DNA from: Clostridiales bacterium
Lineage (GTDB): Bacteria; Bacillota; Clostridia; Christensenellales; Borkfalkiaceae
DNA: 64,000 nt
NCBI GenBank assembly: GCA_015069295.1
Contig: SVIW01000008.1
Span: 19,732 to 83,731 of the forward strand
Reading direction: 5' to 3'
Part shown: piece after piece, positions 17,870 through 26,868 of the stretch
How the letters are laid out: each line of letters begins with the position of its first letter
Position numbering within the stretch: the stretch's first letter is position 1
Position numbers and translations under genes: made by a program
The notes under the pieces: model-generated
What the model saw: the letters and a program-made list of their open reading frames with translations, nothing else
The model's database searches: none
Told to the model about the DNA's origin: nothing

Positions 17870-17898
17870 TTGACAAAGGATATTTTCGGTTGTATAAT
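17870..17898 (+). promoter_or_regulatory. Main arg operon promoter P2
   Basis: TTGACA (17870-17875), 17 bp, TATAAT (17893-17898). The predicted transcription start (about 17905) falls inside an inverted repeat, TGCAT at 17902-17906 and ATGCA at 17920-17924, whose middle reads like a weak ARG box (TTGAATATAA). Binding by an ArgR-type repressor is my inference; argR is not in the window. Confidence 0.75.
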
Positions 17899-17950
17899 AA
17901 GTGCATAAATTGAATATAAATGCAACGAACGTTGTATAAGGAGAAAAAAT

Positions 17951-19177
17951 ATGGAAAAGAAAGACATCAAAAAAGTAGTGCTTGCCTATTCGGGCGGTTT
18001 GGATACCTCGATTATTATTCCTTGGTTGAAGGAAAACTATAACGGTTGCGAAGTTATCGCAGTCAGCGCGAACGTAGGGCAGGCGGACGAATTGGACGGT
18101 TTGGAAGAAAAGGCGTTGAAGACGGGCGCGTCCAAACTCTATATTGAGGATTTGACGGATGAATTCGTAGACGAATACGTTATCCCCACGATGCAAGCGG
18201 GCGCAAAATACGAGGAATATCTTTTGGGTACTTCTTTTGCTCGTCCCGTTATCGCAAAGCGTATCGTAGAAATTGCAAAGAAAGAAGGGGCAGACGCGAT
18301 TTGCCACGGCTGTACGGGGAAGGGGAACGATCAGGTTCGTTTCGAATTGACGATTAAAGCGTTTGCGCCCGATATGCCGATTATCGCGCCTTGGAGAGAA
18401 TGGTCGATTAAATCGCGCGAAGAGGAAATCGAGTATGCAGAGGCGCACAACGTGCCTTTGAAGATTAACCGTGAAACCAACTATTCGAAGGATAAAAACC
18501 TTTGGCATCTTAGCCACGAGGGGTTGGATTTGGAAGACGCGGGCAACGAGCCGCAGTACGAAAAAGAGGGCTTTTTGGAAATGGGCGTTTCGCCCTTGCA
18601 AGCGCCCGACAAGCCTACCTATATCGAACTTGAATTCGAAAAGGGAAAACCCGTTGCGTATAACGGCAAGAAAATGAGCGCGAAAGAAATTATTCTCGCC
18701 CTCAACGAAGTAGGCGGGGCGAACGGTATCGGGCTGTTGGATATCGTAGAAAACCGACTGGTTGGTATGAAGTGCCGCGGCGTATACGAAACCCCCGGCG
18801 GGGAGATTTTGTACAAGGCGCATAGCTACTTGGAAACCCTTTGCTTGGATAAATACGTAGCGCACAAGAAACAAGAATTGTCCGTATGCTTTGCAGACCT
18901 TGTTTACAACGGACAATGGTTCACCCCTCTTCGCGAAGCGTTGACGGCGTTCGTAGATAAGACGCAGGAAAACGTAACGGGGAAGGTGCGTTTGAAGCTG
19001 TACAAGGGAAATATCATCAAAGCGGGTGCGTGGAGCGATTATTCGTTGTACTCGGAAGAGATTGCAACCTTTGGGGAAGACCACGTATACAACCAAGCGG
19101 ATGCAACCGGATTTATCAACCTGTTCGGCTTGCCGATTAAGGTGCAGGCGCAGGTCAACGAGGCGAATAAAAAATAA
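17951..19177 (+). CDS. argG: Argininosuccinate synthase
   Basis: ArgG condenses citrulline and aspartate with ATP. The N-terminal PP-loop AYSGGLDTS (residues 13-21) and the [15 protein letters not shown] segment identify it, and 408 residues is the usual size. It is the first gene of a seven-gene arginine operon and starts 45 bp after the expected transcription start with AAGGAGAAAAAA. The gap to argH holds a strong hairpin. Confidence 0.97.
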   Translation: MEKKDIKKVVLAYSGGLDTSIIIPWLKENYNGCEVIAVSANVGQADELDGLEEKALKTGASKLYIEDLTDEFVDEYVIPTMQAGAKYEEYLLGTSFARPVIAKRIVEIAKKEGADAICHGCTGKGNDQVRFELTIKAFAPDMPIIAPWREWSIKSREEEIEYAEAHNVPLKINRETNYSKDKNLWHLSHEGLDLEDAGNEPQYEKEGFLEMGVSPLQAPDKPTYIELEFEKGKPVAYNGKKMSAKEIILALNEVGGANGIGLLDIVENRLVGMKCRGVYETPGGEILYKAHSYLETLCLDKYVAHKKQELSVCFADLVYNGQWFTPLREALTAFVDKTQENVTGKVRLKLYKGNIIKAGAWSDYSLYSEEIATFGEDHVYNQADATGFINLFGLPIKVQAQVNEANKK

Positions 19178-19206
19178 CGCCGAAAATTTAACACGGAGAA
19201 AAACTT

Positions 19207-19236
19207 TTTGCCTGCCGCAGCGATGCGGTAGGCAAA
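19207..19236 (+). other. Strong hairpin with GCGA tetraloop between argG and argH
   Basis: A 13-bp stem (19207-19219 with 19224-19236, one G-T pair) closes a GNRA-type GCGA loop. It has no T run after it. A good ribosome site, GGAG at about 19196, lies before the hairpin and no site lies between it and the argH ATG. Confidence 0.75.
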
Positions 19237-19251
19237 CTGCGTATTAAAAGT

Positions 19252-20646
19252 ATGGAAAAAATGTGGGCGGGGCGGTTTGAAAAAGCCCTCGACAAGAAAG
19301 CGGACGATTTTAATTCTTCCTTACGCTTCGATTGCAGAATGTACGCGCAGGATATTCGCGGCTCGATTGCGCACGCCAAAATGCTGGAAAGCGTTGGGGT
19401 TTTGTCTAAGGAGGACAAAGACCTGATCATCGACGGGTTGACGGGTATTAAAGCGGATTTGGACAGCGGCGCGCTTGCCTTTGATACGGGCGCGGAAGAT
19501 ATCCATATGTTCGTGGAAGCGGAGCTGACCAAGCGGATCGGGGACGCGGGGAAGCGTTTACATACCTCCCGCAGCCGTAACGATCAGGTGGCGGTGGATA
19601 TCCGTTTGTATTTGCGGGACGAATGTAAAACAATTCGCGCTCTGTTGAAAGAAGCGATCGGCGTTTTGGTGAAAAAAGCGGAAGAGGGTGTAGACGTCAT
19701 TGCGCCGGGGTATACCCATTTACAACGCGCACAGCCCATTTCCTTTGGGCATCAGTTGTTGGCGTACGCGATGATGCTGAAAAGAGATTACGCCCGTCTT
19801 TTGGACGCGGTAAAGCGTATGGACGAGGAATGTCCGCTCGGCTCTTGTGCGTTGGCGGGTACGACTTACGGAATCGATAGAGAATTTACGGCGCAGGCGC
19901 TGGGATTTTCGGGAGTTTCGGAAAACAGTATCGACGGGGTGTCCGACAGGGATTTTTGTTTGGAGATTATGTCCGCGCTTTCGATTGTGATGACCCATCT
20001 TTCCCGACTTTCGGAAGAGATTATTCTTTGGTCGAGTTGGGAGTTTAAATTTATCGATTTGGACGATTCGTATACGACGGGCTCGTCGATTATGCCCCAG
20101 AAGAAGAATCCCGATATGGCGGAATTGATTCGCGGGAAGACCGGTCGGGTATACGGAAATCTGATGGCGCTTTTGACGACCTTAAAGGGCTTGCCCTTGG
20201 CGTATAACAAGGATATGCAAGAGGACAAAGAGGGGATTTTCGATTCGATTGACACCGTTAAGATTTGTTTGGAGGTGCTTGCGCCGATGTTGGCGACGGC
20301 AAAACTTAACAAAGAAAACACTTACCGCGCGGCGCAAAAGGGCTTTATCAACGCTACCGACCTTGCCGATTATTTGGTGAAAAAGGGTATGCCTTTCCGT
20401 GCGGCGTATAAAATCGTCGGTACGATCGTAGGGGAGTGTATTCGCAAAGATTGCGTGCTGGATAACTATCCTTTGGACGAATATAAAAAACACAGCGAGT
20501 TGTTTGCGGAAGATTTGTATAACGAAATTTCGCTGGAAACTTGCGTAGGAAAGCGCAATAGCCGCGGCGGGGCTTCGCCTACGTCCGTGCGGGCGCAAAT
20601 TGAAAAACTCCGCGCCTTTTTGTTGGCGGCAGAGCTTGGAGAATAA
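19252..20646 (+). CDS. argH: Argininosuccinate lyase
   Basis: ArgH cleaves argininosuccinate to arginine and fumarate. The 464-residue protein shows the superfamily signature GSSIMPQKKNPD and the substrate segments TSRSRNDQ and THLQRAQP. Length is typical. The start is fixed by MWAGRF at residues 3-8, but no Shine-Dalgarno precedes ATG 19252, only AAAAGT; translation may depend on coupling or on folding of the hairpin upstream. Its stop overlaps the leader of argC. Confidence 0.96.
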   Translation: MEKMWAGRFEKALDKKADDFNSSLRFDCRMYAQDIRGSIAHAKMLESVGVLSKEDKDLIIDGLTGIKADLDSGALAFDTGAEDIHMFVEAELTKRIGDAGKRLHTSRSRNDQVAVDIRLYLRDECKTIRALLKEAIGVLVKKAEEGVDVIAPGYTHLQRAQPISFGHQLLAYAMMLKRDYARLLDAVKRMDEECPLGSCALAGTTYGIDREFTAQALGFSGVSENSIDGVSDRDFCLEIMSALSIVMTHLSRLSEEIILWSSWEFKFIDLDDSYTTGSSIMPQKKNPDMAELIRGKTGRVYGNLMALLTTLKGLPLAYNKDMQEDKEGIFDSIDTVKICLEVLAPMLATAKLNKENTYRAAQKGFINATDLADYLVKKGMPFRAAYKIVGTIVGECIRKDCVLDNYPLDEYKKHSELFAEDLYNEISLETCVGKRNSRGGASPTSVRAQIEKLRAFLLAAELGE

Positions 20647-20652
20647 GTGAGA

Positions 20653-21579
20653 ATGAAAAAAGTGTTTATAGACGGCAGCGTGGGAACGACGGGGCTTCGG
20701 ATTTTCGAACGGTTGTCTGCCCGTGAAGATTTGGAGATTTTGACGCTGCCCGAAGAAAAAAGAAAAGACCCTGCGGCAAGAAAGGAAATGTTAAACGCCG
20801 TAGACGTTGCGTTTTTGTGCTTGCCCGACGATGCGGCGAGAGAGGCGGCGGCGATGATAGAAAATCCGTCCGTAATCCTTATCGACGCGTCCACCGCACA
20901 CCGTACTTTGCCTGATTGGGCGTACGGGTTTCCCGAACTTTCGAAAGCGCACGAGGAAAAATTGCTGTCCTCGAAACGGATTGCGGTGCCTGGTTGCCAC
21001 GCCAGCGGATTTATCGCGCTTGTGTATCCGTTGATCGAGGCGGGCTTGTTGGAGAAAGACGCGCTTTTGACCTGTCATTCGATTACGGGATATTCGGGCG
21101 GCGGCAAGAAAATGATTGCCCAATACGAAGCGGAAAACCGCGGAGAGCTGTTGGACGCGCCCCGTCAGTACGCTTTAGGACAGACTCATAAGCATTTGAA
21201 GGAAATGGGCGCGATTACCGGGCTTTCGAATATGCCGATTTTCTGTCCGATCGTTTCTGATTTTTACAGCGGAATGCTCGTAACGGTGCCTTTGTTTAAG
21301 AGTCAGTTAAAAGGCTCGGTAGAGGATATCAAACGGGTATACGAAAGCAAATACACGGGCGAAATCGTACGCTACGTAGACGGAATAGAAGAAGAGGGGT
21401 TCCTTTCGGGCGCGGCGCTGTCGAGAAAGGACGGTATGGCTATTACGGTGAAAGGCAACGAGGAGAGAGTTTTGCTGATGGCGGCATACGATAACCTCGG
21501 CAAGGGCGCTAGCGGTGCGGCGATCCAGTGTATGAATATGGTGCTGGGAATCGAAAAGACGAAGGGCTTGGAATTATAA
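20653..21579 (+). CDS. argC: N-acetyl-gamma-glutamyl-phosphate reductase, short (type 2) form
   Basis: ArgC reduces N-acetylglutamyl phosphate to the semialdehyde with NADPH. The protein (308 residues) has the nucleotide-binding start DGSVGTTGLR and catalytic cysteine C115 in PGCHASG. Its size and the ITGYSGGGK motif mark the type 2 branch, shorter than the 345-residue type 1. ATG 20653 is 10 bp after GGAG; a GTG at 20647 is also possible. Confidence 0.95.
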   Translation: MKKVFIDGSVGTTGLRIFERLSAREDLEILTLPEEKRKDPAARKEMLNAVDVAFLCLPDDAAREAAAMIENPSVILIDASTAHRTLPDWAYGFPELSKAHEEKLLSSKRIAVPGCHASGFIALVYPLIEAGLLEKDALLTCHSITGYSGGGKKMIAQYEAENRGELLDAPRQYALGQTHKHLKEMGAITGLSNMPIFCPIVSDFYSGMLVTVPLFKSQLKGSVEDIKRVYESKYTGEIVRYVDGIEEEGFLSGAALSRKDGMAITVKGNEERVLLMAAYDNLGKGASGAAIQCMNMVLGIEKTKGLEL

Positions 21580-21592
21580 AAAGGAAGAAAAT

Positions 21593-22807
21593 ATGTTAAA
21601 ACAGATACAAGGCGGCGTATGTGCCGCAAGCGGGTTTACCGCAAACGGGATTCATTGCGGGATCCGTAAAAATAAAACGAAACGGGATTTGGCGTTGATT
21701 TACAGCCAGTTTCCTGCAACGGCGGCGGCGGTGTATACGCAAAACCTCGTCAAGGGCGCGCCGTTGACGGTAACGAAAAATAATATCGAAGACGGCAAAG
21801 CGCAAGCGGTGATTTGCAACAGCGGCAACGCCAATACCTGCAATGCAAACGGGATTGAAATCGCCGAACAAACCTGCGCGCTATTGGCGGAAAAATTGGG
21901 GATTTCCCCCAAAGACGTCGTAGTGGCATCGACCGGCGTTATCGGTCAGCCTTTGGATATCACGCCGATTGCAAACGGGATTCCCGCGCTCGTAGACGGG
22001 CTTGGCGCGCATAGCGATTATGCCTGCGAAGGGATTATGACGACGGACACTCGCAGCAAGGAAATTGCTTTCGAATTTACGGTGGGCGGTAAGGTTTGCC
22101 GTATCGGCGGTATCGCAAAGGGCAGCGGTATGATCCATCCGAATATGGCGACGATGCTCGTGTTCGTAACAACCGACTGCGCGATTTCGGCGAAAATGCT
22201 GCAAAAGGCGCTCTCCGAGGACGTCAAAGATTCGTTTAATATGATTAGCATTGACGGCGACACTTCGACCAACGATATGCTTTCCGTGCTTGCCAACGGC
22301 GCGGCTGGGAATAGCGAAATCGTGGAAGAAAACGAGGACTATTTTGCGTTTAAAAAGGCGCTTAGCGCGGTAACGACGGATTTGTGTCGCAAGATAGCGG
22401 GCGACGGCGAGGGCGCGACGAAGCTGCTCGAATGTAAAGTAACGGGCGCGAAGACGGAAGCGGCGGCAAAGACGGTGGCAAAATCGGTAATTTGCTCCTC
22501 TCTTTTCAAAGCGGCGATGTTCGGCGCGGACGCAAACTGGGGGCGGGTGCTTTGTGCTATTGGGTACAGCGGCGCGGACGTGGACGTGCAAAAGGTCGGC
22601 GTAGAATTCCGCTCGAACAAAGGAACGATTAGCGTTTGTCAACAGGGCGCGGGCGTGCCTTTCTCGGAGGAAAAAGCCAAAGAAATCCTGTTGGAAAAGG
22701 AAATAGAAGTTTTGATTTCGCTCGGCGACGGCGAGGGAAAAGCGGTTGCTTGGGGCTGCGATTTGACGTATGATTATGTGAAGATTAACGGCGATTATCG
22801 CACGTAA
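21593..22807 (+). CDS. argJ: Bifunctional ornithine acetyltransferase/N-acetylglutamate synthase
   Basis: ArgJ recycles the acetyl group from N-acetylornithine to glutamate. The 404-residue precursor carries the self-cleavage and nucleophile site T187 in NMATML, with KGSGMIHP before it, so it should split into two chains. ArgJ removes the need for argE, and no argE is seen here. Ribosome site AAAAGGAAG. Its stop is followed directly by a repeat cluster that separates it from argB. Confidence 0.96.
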   Translation: MLKQIQGGVCAASGFTANGIHCGIRKNKTKRDLALIYSQFPATAAAVYTQNLVKGAPLTVTKNNIEDGKAQAVICNSGNANTCNANGIEIAEQTCALLAEKLGISPKDVVVASTGVIGQPLDITPIANGIPALVDGLGAHSDYACEGIMTTDTRSKEIAFEFTVGGKVCRIGGIAKGSGMIHPNMATMLVFVTTDCAISAKMLQKALSEDVKDSFNMISIDGDTSTNDMLSVLANGAAGNSEIVEENEDYFAFKKALSAVTTDLCRKIAGDGEGATKLLECKVTGAKTEAAAKTVAKSVICSSLFKAAMFGADANWGRVLCAIGYSGADVDVQKVGVEFRSNKGTISVCQQGAGVPFSEEKAKEILLEKEIEVLISLGDGEGKAVAWGCDLTYDYVKINGDYRT

Positions 22808-23130
22808 GAAACGGCTTATATACGTCGCAATACATTGTCAAACTTTACGTTTTGCCTCGTTACGTACGCCAATGTACGCGCCTCGGCAAAGCCGCAGTTT
22901 TCCTCGTCTTGCTCGTATCTAACCCGTTTCGTGTGGCTGCTCGGTAATTGGTTAAAATACGCAACCTGCCGAATAGTTGGTTACATTAAAATTTTCGAAA
23001 AGATAGATAAGACTAGCCGCAAGATTATCTTGCTGCAACGGCACGTTGCTCGCAGTACGGCGGAAGGATAGAAAAGACTAGTTGCAAGATTATCTTGCTG
23101 CAACGGCACGTTGCCCGTTTCGTGTAACCG
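22808..23130 (+). repeat. Intergenic modular repeat cluster 4 (argJ-argB)
   Basis: It starts at the argJ stop with the module AAACGGCTTATATACGTCGC. The core at about 22962-23050 carries two palindromes in a row, GCAAGA-tta-TCTTGC and GCAACG-gca-CGTTGC, and the segment 23063-23115 repeats the end of the core with the same two palindromes. No promoter is visible, so argB should be read through it. Confidence 0.82.
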
Positions 23131-23162
23131 AGAGATTAAAAATCAACAAAGGACAATCAATT

Positions 23163-24026
23163 ATGGAATACCAAAAACCTACTATGGAACAGCGCGCGGA
23201 GATTATTACCCAAGCGCTTCCGTACATTCAAAAATACTATAATAAAATCGTCGTCGTAAAATACGGCGGCAACGCGATGATCAACGACGAATTGAAAGAA
23301 GCGGTAATGGGCGATATCGTATTGCTGTCCCTGATCGGCGTAAAAGTCGTTCTCGTGCACGGCGGCGGCCCTGAAATCAACGAAATGCTCGGCAAAATCG
23401 GCAAAAAATCCGAATTTATCAGCGGGCTTAGAGTAACCGACAAAGAAACGATGGAAATCGTGCAGATGGTTCTTGCGGGTAAAGTCAATAAAAACCTCGT
23501 CAATCTTTTGCAGGGCAAAGGCGGTAAAGCCGTCGGGCTTTGCGGCGTGGACGGGCATATGATTAAAGCCAAAGCAGTGGACGAGCGTTTGGGGTATGCG
23601 GGCGAAATTACCGACGTCAACGTTGCGCCCATTCACGATTTGTTGGAAAAGGGGTATATCCCCGTTATCTCCACAATCGGTTGCGACGCGGACGGACATA
23701 CCTACAACATCAACGCCGACACGGCGGCGTCCCGTATTGCTGGCGAATTAAAAGCGGAAAGCCTCGTTTCGATGACGGATATCGTCGGACTTTGCCGTGA
23801 TAAGGACGACCCCTCGACTTTGATTACGAAAGTACACGTTTCCGACGCGCCTAAACTCATTTTGGACGGCATTATCAGCGGCGGTATGATTCCCAAAGTA
23901 AACTGCTGTATCGAGGCAATCCGTCGCGGCGTGCATAAAGTTTTTGTTATCGACGGCAGAATCCCGCACGCAATTTTGATAGAGGTATTGACTGATGCGG
24001 GGATAGGGACGATGTTCGTCTCTTAA
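23163..24026 (+). CDS. argB: Acetylglutamate kinase
   Basis: ArgB phosphorylates N-acetylglutamate. The 287-residue amino-acid-kinase-fold protein has KYGGNAM (catalytic lysine), the glycine loop VLVHGGGPEIN and the NINADTAA segment. ATG 23163 is chosen by homology (EYQKPTMEQRAE start) and AAAGGAC upstream; the frame remains open further upstream into the repeat. It has the N-terminal helix found in arginine-inhibited hexameric kinases, so feedback control is possible. Confidence 0.96.
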   Translation: MEYQKPTMEQRAEIITQALPYIQKYYNKIVVVKYGGNAMINDELKEAVMGDIVLLSLIGVKVVLVHGGGPEINEMLGKIGKKSEFISGLRVTDKETMEIVQMVLAGKVNKNLVNLLQGKGGKAVGLCGVDGHMIKAKAVDERLGYAGEITDVNVAPIHDLLEKGYIPVISTIGCDADGHTYNINADTAASRIAGELKAESLVSMTDIVGLCRDKDDPSTLITKVHVSDAPKLILDGIISGGMIPKVNCCIEAIRRGVHKVFVIDGRIPHAILIEVLTDAGIGTMFVS

Positions 24027-24487
24027 AAGAAACGGTTTATATACGTCGCATTTCGGCGAAGAAACGGTGTATAAGGGCGCACCTTCGGGTAAAAACGGTA
24101 TTCGCCTCGCTCGTTTACGCGCAGTAAAGTCGCATCGGCGAAGCTTCCGTGTTTTACCCAAATCTGCAACCCTTCTCCACAGTTTCGTGTAACCGAGCGG
24201 TTACGTACGCCCAGTACGCGCCTGTCGGGCAGAACCGCGTATTTTTTTCCAATTTGCAACCCTTCTCCACAGTTTCGTGTAACCGAGCGGTTACGTACGC
24301 CCAGTACGCGCCTGTCGGGCAGAACCGCGTATTTTTTTCCAATTTGCAACCCTTCTCCACAGTTTCGTGTAACCGAGCGGTAGTTTTGTTGAAAAGCGAA
24401 ACTTGCCAAATGGTTGGTTGTATTAAAATTTTCGGAACGATAGACAAAACTCGATGCAACGGCACGTTGCAATTCCGAATTAAATAA
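24027..24487 (+). repeat. Intergenic modular repeat cluster 5 with 90-bp tandem repeats (argB-argD)
   Basis: After the argB stop come the AAACGGTTTATATACGTCGC and TAAGGGCGCA modules. Then a 90-bp unit, beginning GCAACCCTTCTCCACAG, repeats at 24166, 24256 and (35 bp only) 24346. A repeat core ending GCAACG-gca-CGTTGC follows at about 24400-24470. Because 90 is a multiple of three, spurious open frames run through the array on both strands. Confidence 0.88.
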
Positions 24488-24497
24488 GGTAATTCCT

Positions 24498-25661
24498 ATG
24501 AACATTATAGAAAAAGATAAACAATATATTGCCAATACGTACGCTCGTTTCCCGCTGCAACTCGCCAAGGGCAAAGGCTCGCTCGTATACGACGAGACGG
24601 GCAAAGAATATATCGACCTTGGTACGGGCATTGCCGTCAACACCTTCGGGGTGGCGGACGAGGCTTGGAAAGCGGCGGTTTTGTCGCAGCTGGATAAAAT
24701 CCAGCACACCTCCAACCTCTATTACAGCGCGCCTTGTGCCGAGCTTGCAGAAGCGCTTTGTAACCGTACGGGGATGAAAAAGGTCTTCTTTTCCAACTCC
24801 GGCGCAGAGGCAAACGAAACGGCGATCAAGGTGGCGAGAAAGTACGGGGAAAAGACTAAGGGCGCAGAGTATAACGTCCTCATAACCTTGAAAAACAGCT
24901 TTCACGGCAGAACGATAACCACTCTTTCCGCAACCGGGCAAGAGGTTTTCCACGAGCATTTTACGCCGATGACCGAAGGGTTCGTACACGCGACGGCGAA
25001 CGATTTGGACGATTTAAAAACCCTTATCGGCGCGCACAAATGCTGCGGGATTATGCTTGAACTCGTCCAAGGCGAGGGCGGCGTTACGGCGCTTGATAAA
25101 GACTACGTACAAGCGGCGTATCGGCTTGCAAGAGAAAACGACTTGCTGTTTATCGTGGACGAGGTGCAGACGGGCAACGGCAGGACGGGCGCGTTGTACG
25201 CGTATATGGCGTACGGAATAACCCCCGACGTCGTAACGACGGCAAAGGGCTTGGGCGGCGGTTTGCCTATCGGCGCAACCCTGCTTGGCGAGCGGGTGCA
25301 GGATATTTTTACTCCCGGTTTGAACGGTTCGACGTTTGGCGGTAACCCCGTAGCTTGCGCGGGCGCGCTTAGTATTTTGCATCGGCTTGACGAGGATTTG
25401 CTTGCTTCCGTGCGGGAAAAGAGCGAGTATATTTTTCAAACCCTTACGGGCGCGAAAGGCGTCAAAGGGGTAAGCGGTATGGGCTTGATGATTGGTATCG
25501 AGTGCGAAAAAGACGCGGGCGAAGTGATTGCAAAATGTATAGAAAAGGGCGTCCTCGTAATTAAAGCGAAACATAAAATTCGGTTATTGCCCGCTTTAAA
25601 TATAGGCTGGGACGAGTTGAAAAAAGCAATAGAAATCGTAAAGGAAGTAATAGCACAATGA
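24498..25661 (+). CDS. argD: Acetylornithine aminotransferase
   Basis: ArgD is a class III PLP aminotransferase making N-acetylornithine. The 387-residue protein has the PLP lysine K250 in TTAKGLGGG, FIVDEVQTGNGRTG before it, and SNSGAEANE near residue 97. Length is usual. The ribosome site is a modest AAGGT. Its TGA overlaps the ATG of argF by 4 bp, so argF is translationally coupled. Confidence 0.95.
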   Translation: MNIIEKDKQYIANTYARFPLQLAKGKGSLVYDETGKEYIDLGTGIAVNTFGVADEAWKAAVLSQLDKIQHTSNLYYSAPCAELAEALCNRTGMKKVFFSNSGAEANETAIKVARKYGEKTKGAEYNVLITLKNSFHGRTITTLSATGQEVFHEHFTPMTEGFVHATANDLDDLKTLIGAHKCCGIMLELVQGEGGVTALDKDYVQAAYRLARENDLLFIVDEVQTGNGRTGALYAYMAYGITPDVVTTAKGLGGGLPIGATLLGERVQDIFTPGLNGSTFGGNPVACAGALSILHRLDEDLLASVREKSEYIFQTLTGAKGVKGVSGMGLMIGIECEKDAGEVIAKCIEKGVLVIKAKHKIRLLPALNIGWDELKKAIEIVKEVIAQ

Positions 25662-26563
25662 AGCATTTGTTGAAATTGATGGATTTGTCCGCAAAGGAAA
25701 TCAGCGGAATTTTAAACCTTGCGGACCAGTTGAAATTTGAAAAGAAGAACGGGATTGAACATCATCATTTAAAGGGCAAAACGCTGGGTATGATTTTTGA
25801 AAAATCCTCTACCCGTACCCGCGTATCTTTCGAGGTGGGTATGTACGACCTTGGCGGCAGCGCGCTGTTTTTAAGCTCTCGCGATTTGCAGATTGGCAGA
25901 GGGGAGCCCGTAGAAGACACCGCGCGCGTACTTTCCCGTTATTTGGACGGGATTATGATTCGTACCTTTGCGCAAAAAGAGGTAGAAGACCTCGCAAAAT
26001 ACGGTTCGATTCCCGTTATCAACGGTTTGACCGATTATTGTCATCCCTGCCAAGTCCTTGCCGACCTTATGACCATTCGCGAATATAAGGGGGCTGCGGC
26101 AGGCAACAAGCTTTGCTATATCGGCGACGGAAACAATATGACGAACTCGTTGATTGTAGGCGGGATTAAGCTTGGGATGGAAGTCTCCGTGGCTTGTCCC
26201 GAAGGCTATCGTCCCGACGCGGAAATTATGGCTTGGGCGCGTGAAAACGGGAAGTTTACCTGCACGGACGACGTGATGAAAGCGGCGGAAGGCGCGGACG
26301 TTTTGTATACCGACGTTTGGGCTTCGATGGGGCAGGAAGCGGAAGCGGAAAAACGCAAAAAGATTTTCAAAAATTATCAGATCAATTCGGAAGTAATGCG
26401 TGCGGCGAACGACAAAGCGATGGTAATGCATTGCTTGCCCGCGCATCGTGAAGAAGAGATTACCGCTGAGGTTTTCGAGGCGCACGCAAACGAAATCTTC
26501 GACGAGGCGGAAAACAGACTGCACGCGCAAAAAGCCGTGCTGGTTAAGTGCCTTGGGCAATAA
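25658..26563 (+). CDS. argF: Ornithine carbamoyltransferase
   Basis: ArgF makes citrulline from ornithine and carbamoyl phosphate. Carbamoyl phosphate motif FEKSSTRTR, HPCQVLADL and the ornithine-binding HCLPAHR are all present in 301 residues. It is the last gene of the operon, coupled to argD by an ATGA overlap, and is followed by a perfect palindrome that should end transcription. No carAB genes are nearby. Confidence 0.97.
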   Translation: MKHLLKLMDLSAKEISGILNLADQLKFEKKNGIEHHHLKGKTLGMIFEKSSTRTRVSFEVGMYDLGGSALFLSSRDLQIGRGEPVEDTARVLSRYLDGIMIRTFAQKEVEDLAKYGSIPVINGLTDYCHPCQVLADLMTIREYKGAAAGNKLCYIGDGNNMTNSLIVGGIKLGMEVSVACPEGYRPDAEIMAWARENGKFTCTDDVMKAAEGADVLYTDVWASMGQEAEAEKRKKIFKNYQINSEVMRAANDKAMVMHCLPAHREEEITAEVFEAHANEIFDEAENRLHAQKAVLVKCLGQ

Positions 26564-26584
26564 GGAAGAGAAAAAAAAGTATTC

Positions 26585-26630
26585 GTCAATACCAAAGAAG
26601 AACTTCTTCTTTGGTATTGACATTTTTTTT
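26585..26630 (+). terminator. argF terminator: perfect 37-bp palindrome plus T8
   Basis: Arms of 18 bp (26585-26602 and 26604-26621) are perfectly complementary around the single base C603, and eight T follow. It ends the arg operon. The right arm also contains the TTGACA of the next promoter. Confidence 0.85.
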
Positions 26631-26645
26631 GCTCCGTGCTATAAT
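26617..26645 (+). promoter_or_regulatory. Promoter of the DUF1653 gene, overlapping the argF terminator
   Basis: TTGACA (26617-26622), 17 bp, TATAAT (26640-26645), then 6 bp and ATG at 26652. The mRNA would start at or very near the ATG. Confidence 0.85.
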
Positions 26646-26651
26646 GTGTGT

Positions 26652-26867
26652 ATGAACGGGATAAAAATAGGAAAATACCGCCATTTTAAAGGCGGCGAAT
26701 ATGAAGTGTTGGCTTTGGCGAAACATTCGGAAACGGGCGAGGAACTCGTCGTGTACCGCGCGTTATACGGCGACGGACAAGTGTGGGTACGCCCTGCCGC
26801 TATGTGGCGGGAAGAGGTAGAAAGAGAGGGAAAAACCTTTCCTCGTTTTACTTATATAGGAGAGTAG
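26652..26867 (+). CDS. DUF1653 domain protein
   Basis: The 71-residue product matches the small DUF1653 family: GKYRHFKGGEYEVLALA, SETGEELVVYRALYG and WVRPAAMW. The fold is a small beta barrel; the function is not known. It has no Shine-Dalgarno and its ATG is 6 bp past the -10 box, so translation is probably leaderless. The next gene begins 1 bp after its stop, so it leads the alpha-galactosidase transcript. Confidence 0.88.
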   Translation: MNGIKIGKYRHFKGGEYEVLALAKHSETGEELVVYRALYGDGQVWVRPAAMWREEVEREGKTFPRFTYIGE

Positions 26868-26868
26868 T

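Noticed and set aside
17740..17950. T-box or other riboswitch in the arg leader
   Set aside because: No T-box sequence (TGGNACCGCG-like) and no terminator/antiterminator pair was found in the 200-bp leader.
24166..24380. Possible CRISPR array
   Set aside because: The unit is 90 bp, copies touch without variable spacers, and no cas genes are present. The 112-bp repeats at 35214 fail for the same reason.
24023..24715. 230-residue minus-strand frame and the 112-residue plus-strand frame with 30-residue repeats
   Set aside because: The repeated protein is a by-product of the 90-bp DNA repeat, whose period is a multiple of three. It also overlaps argD.
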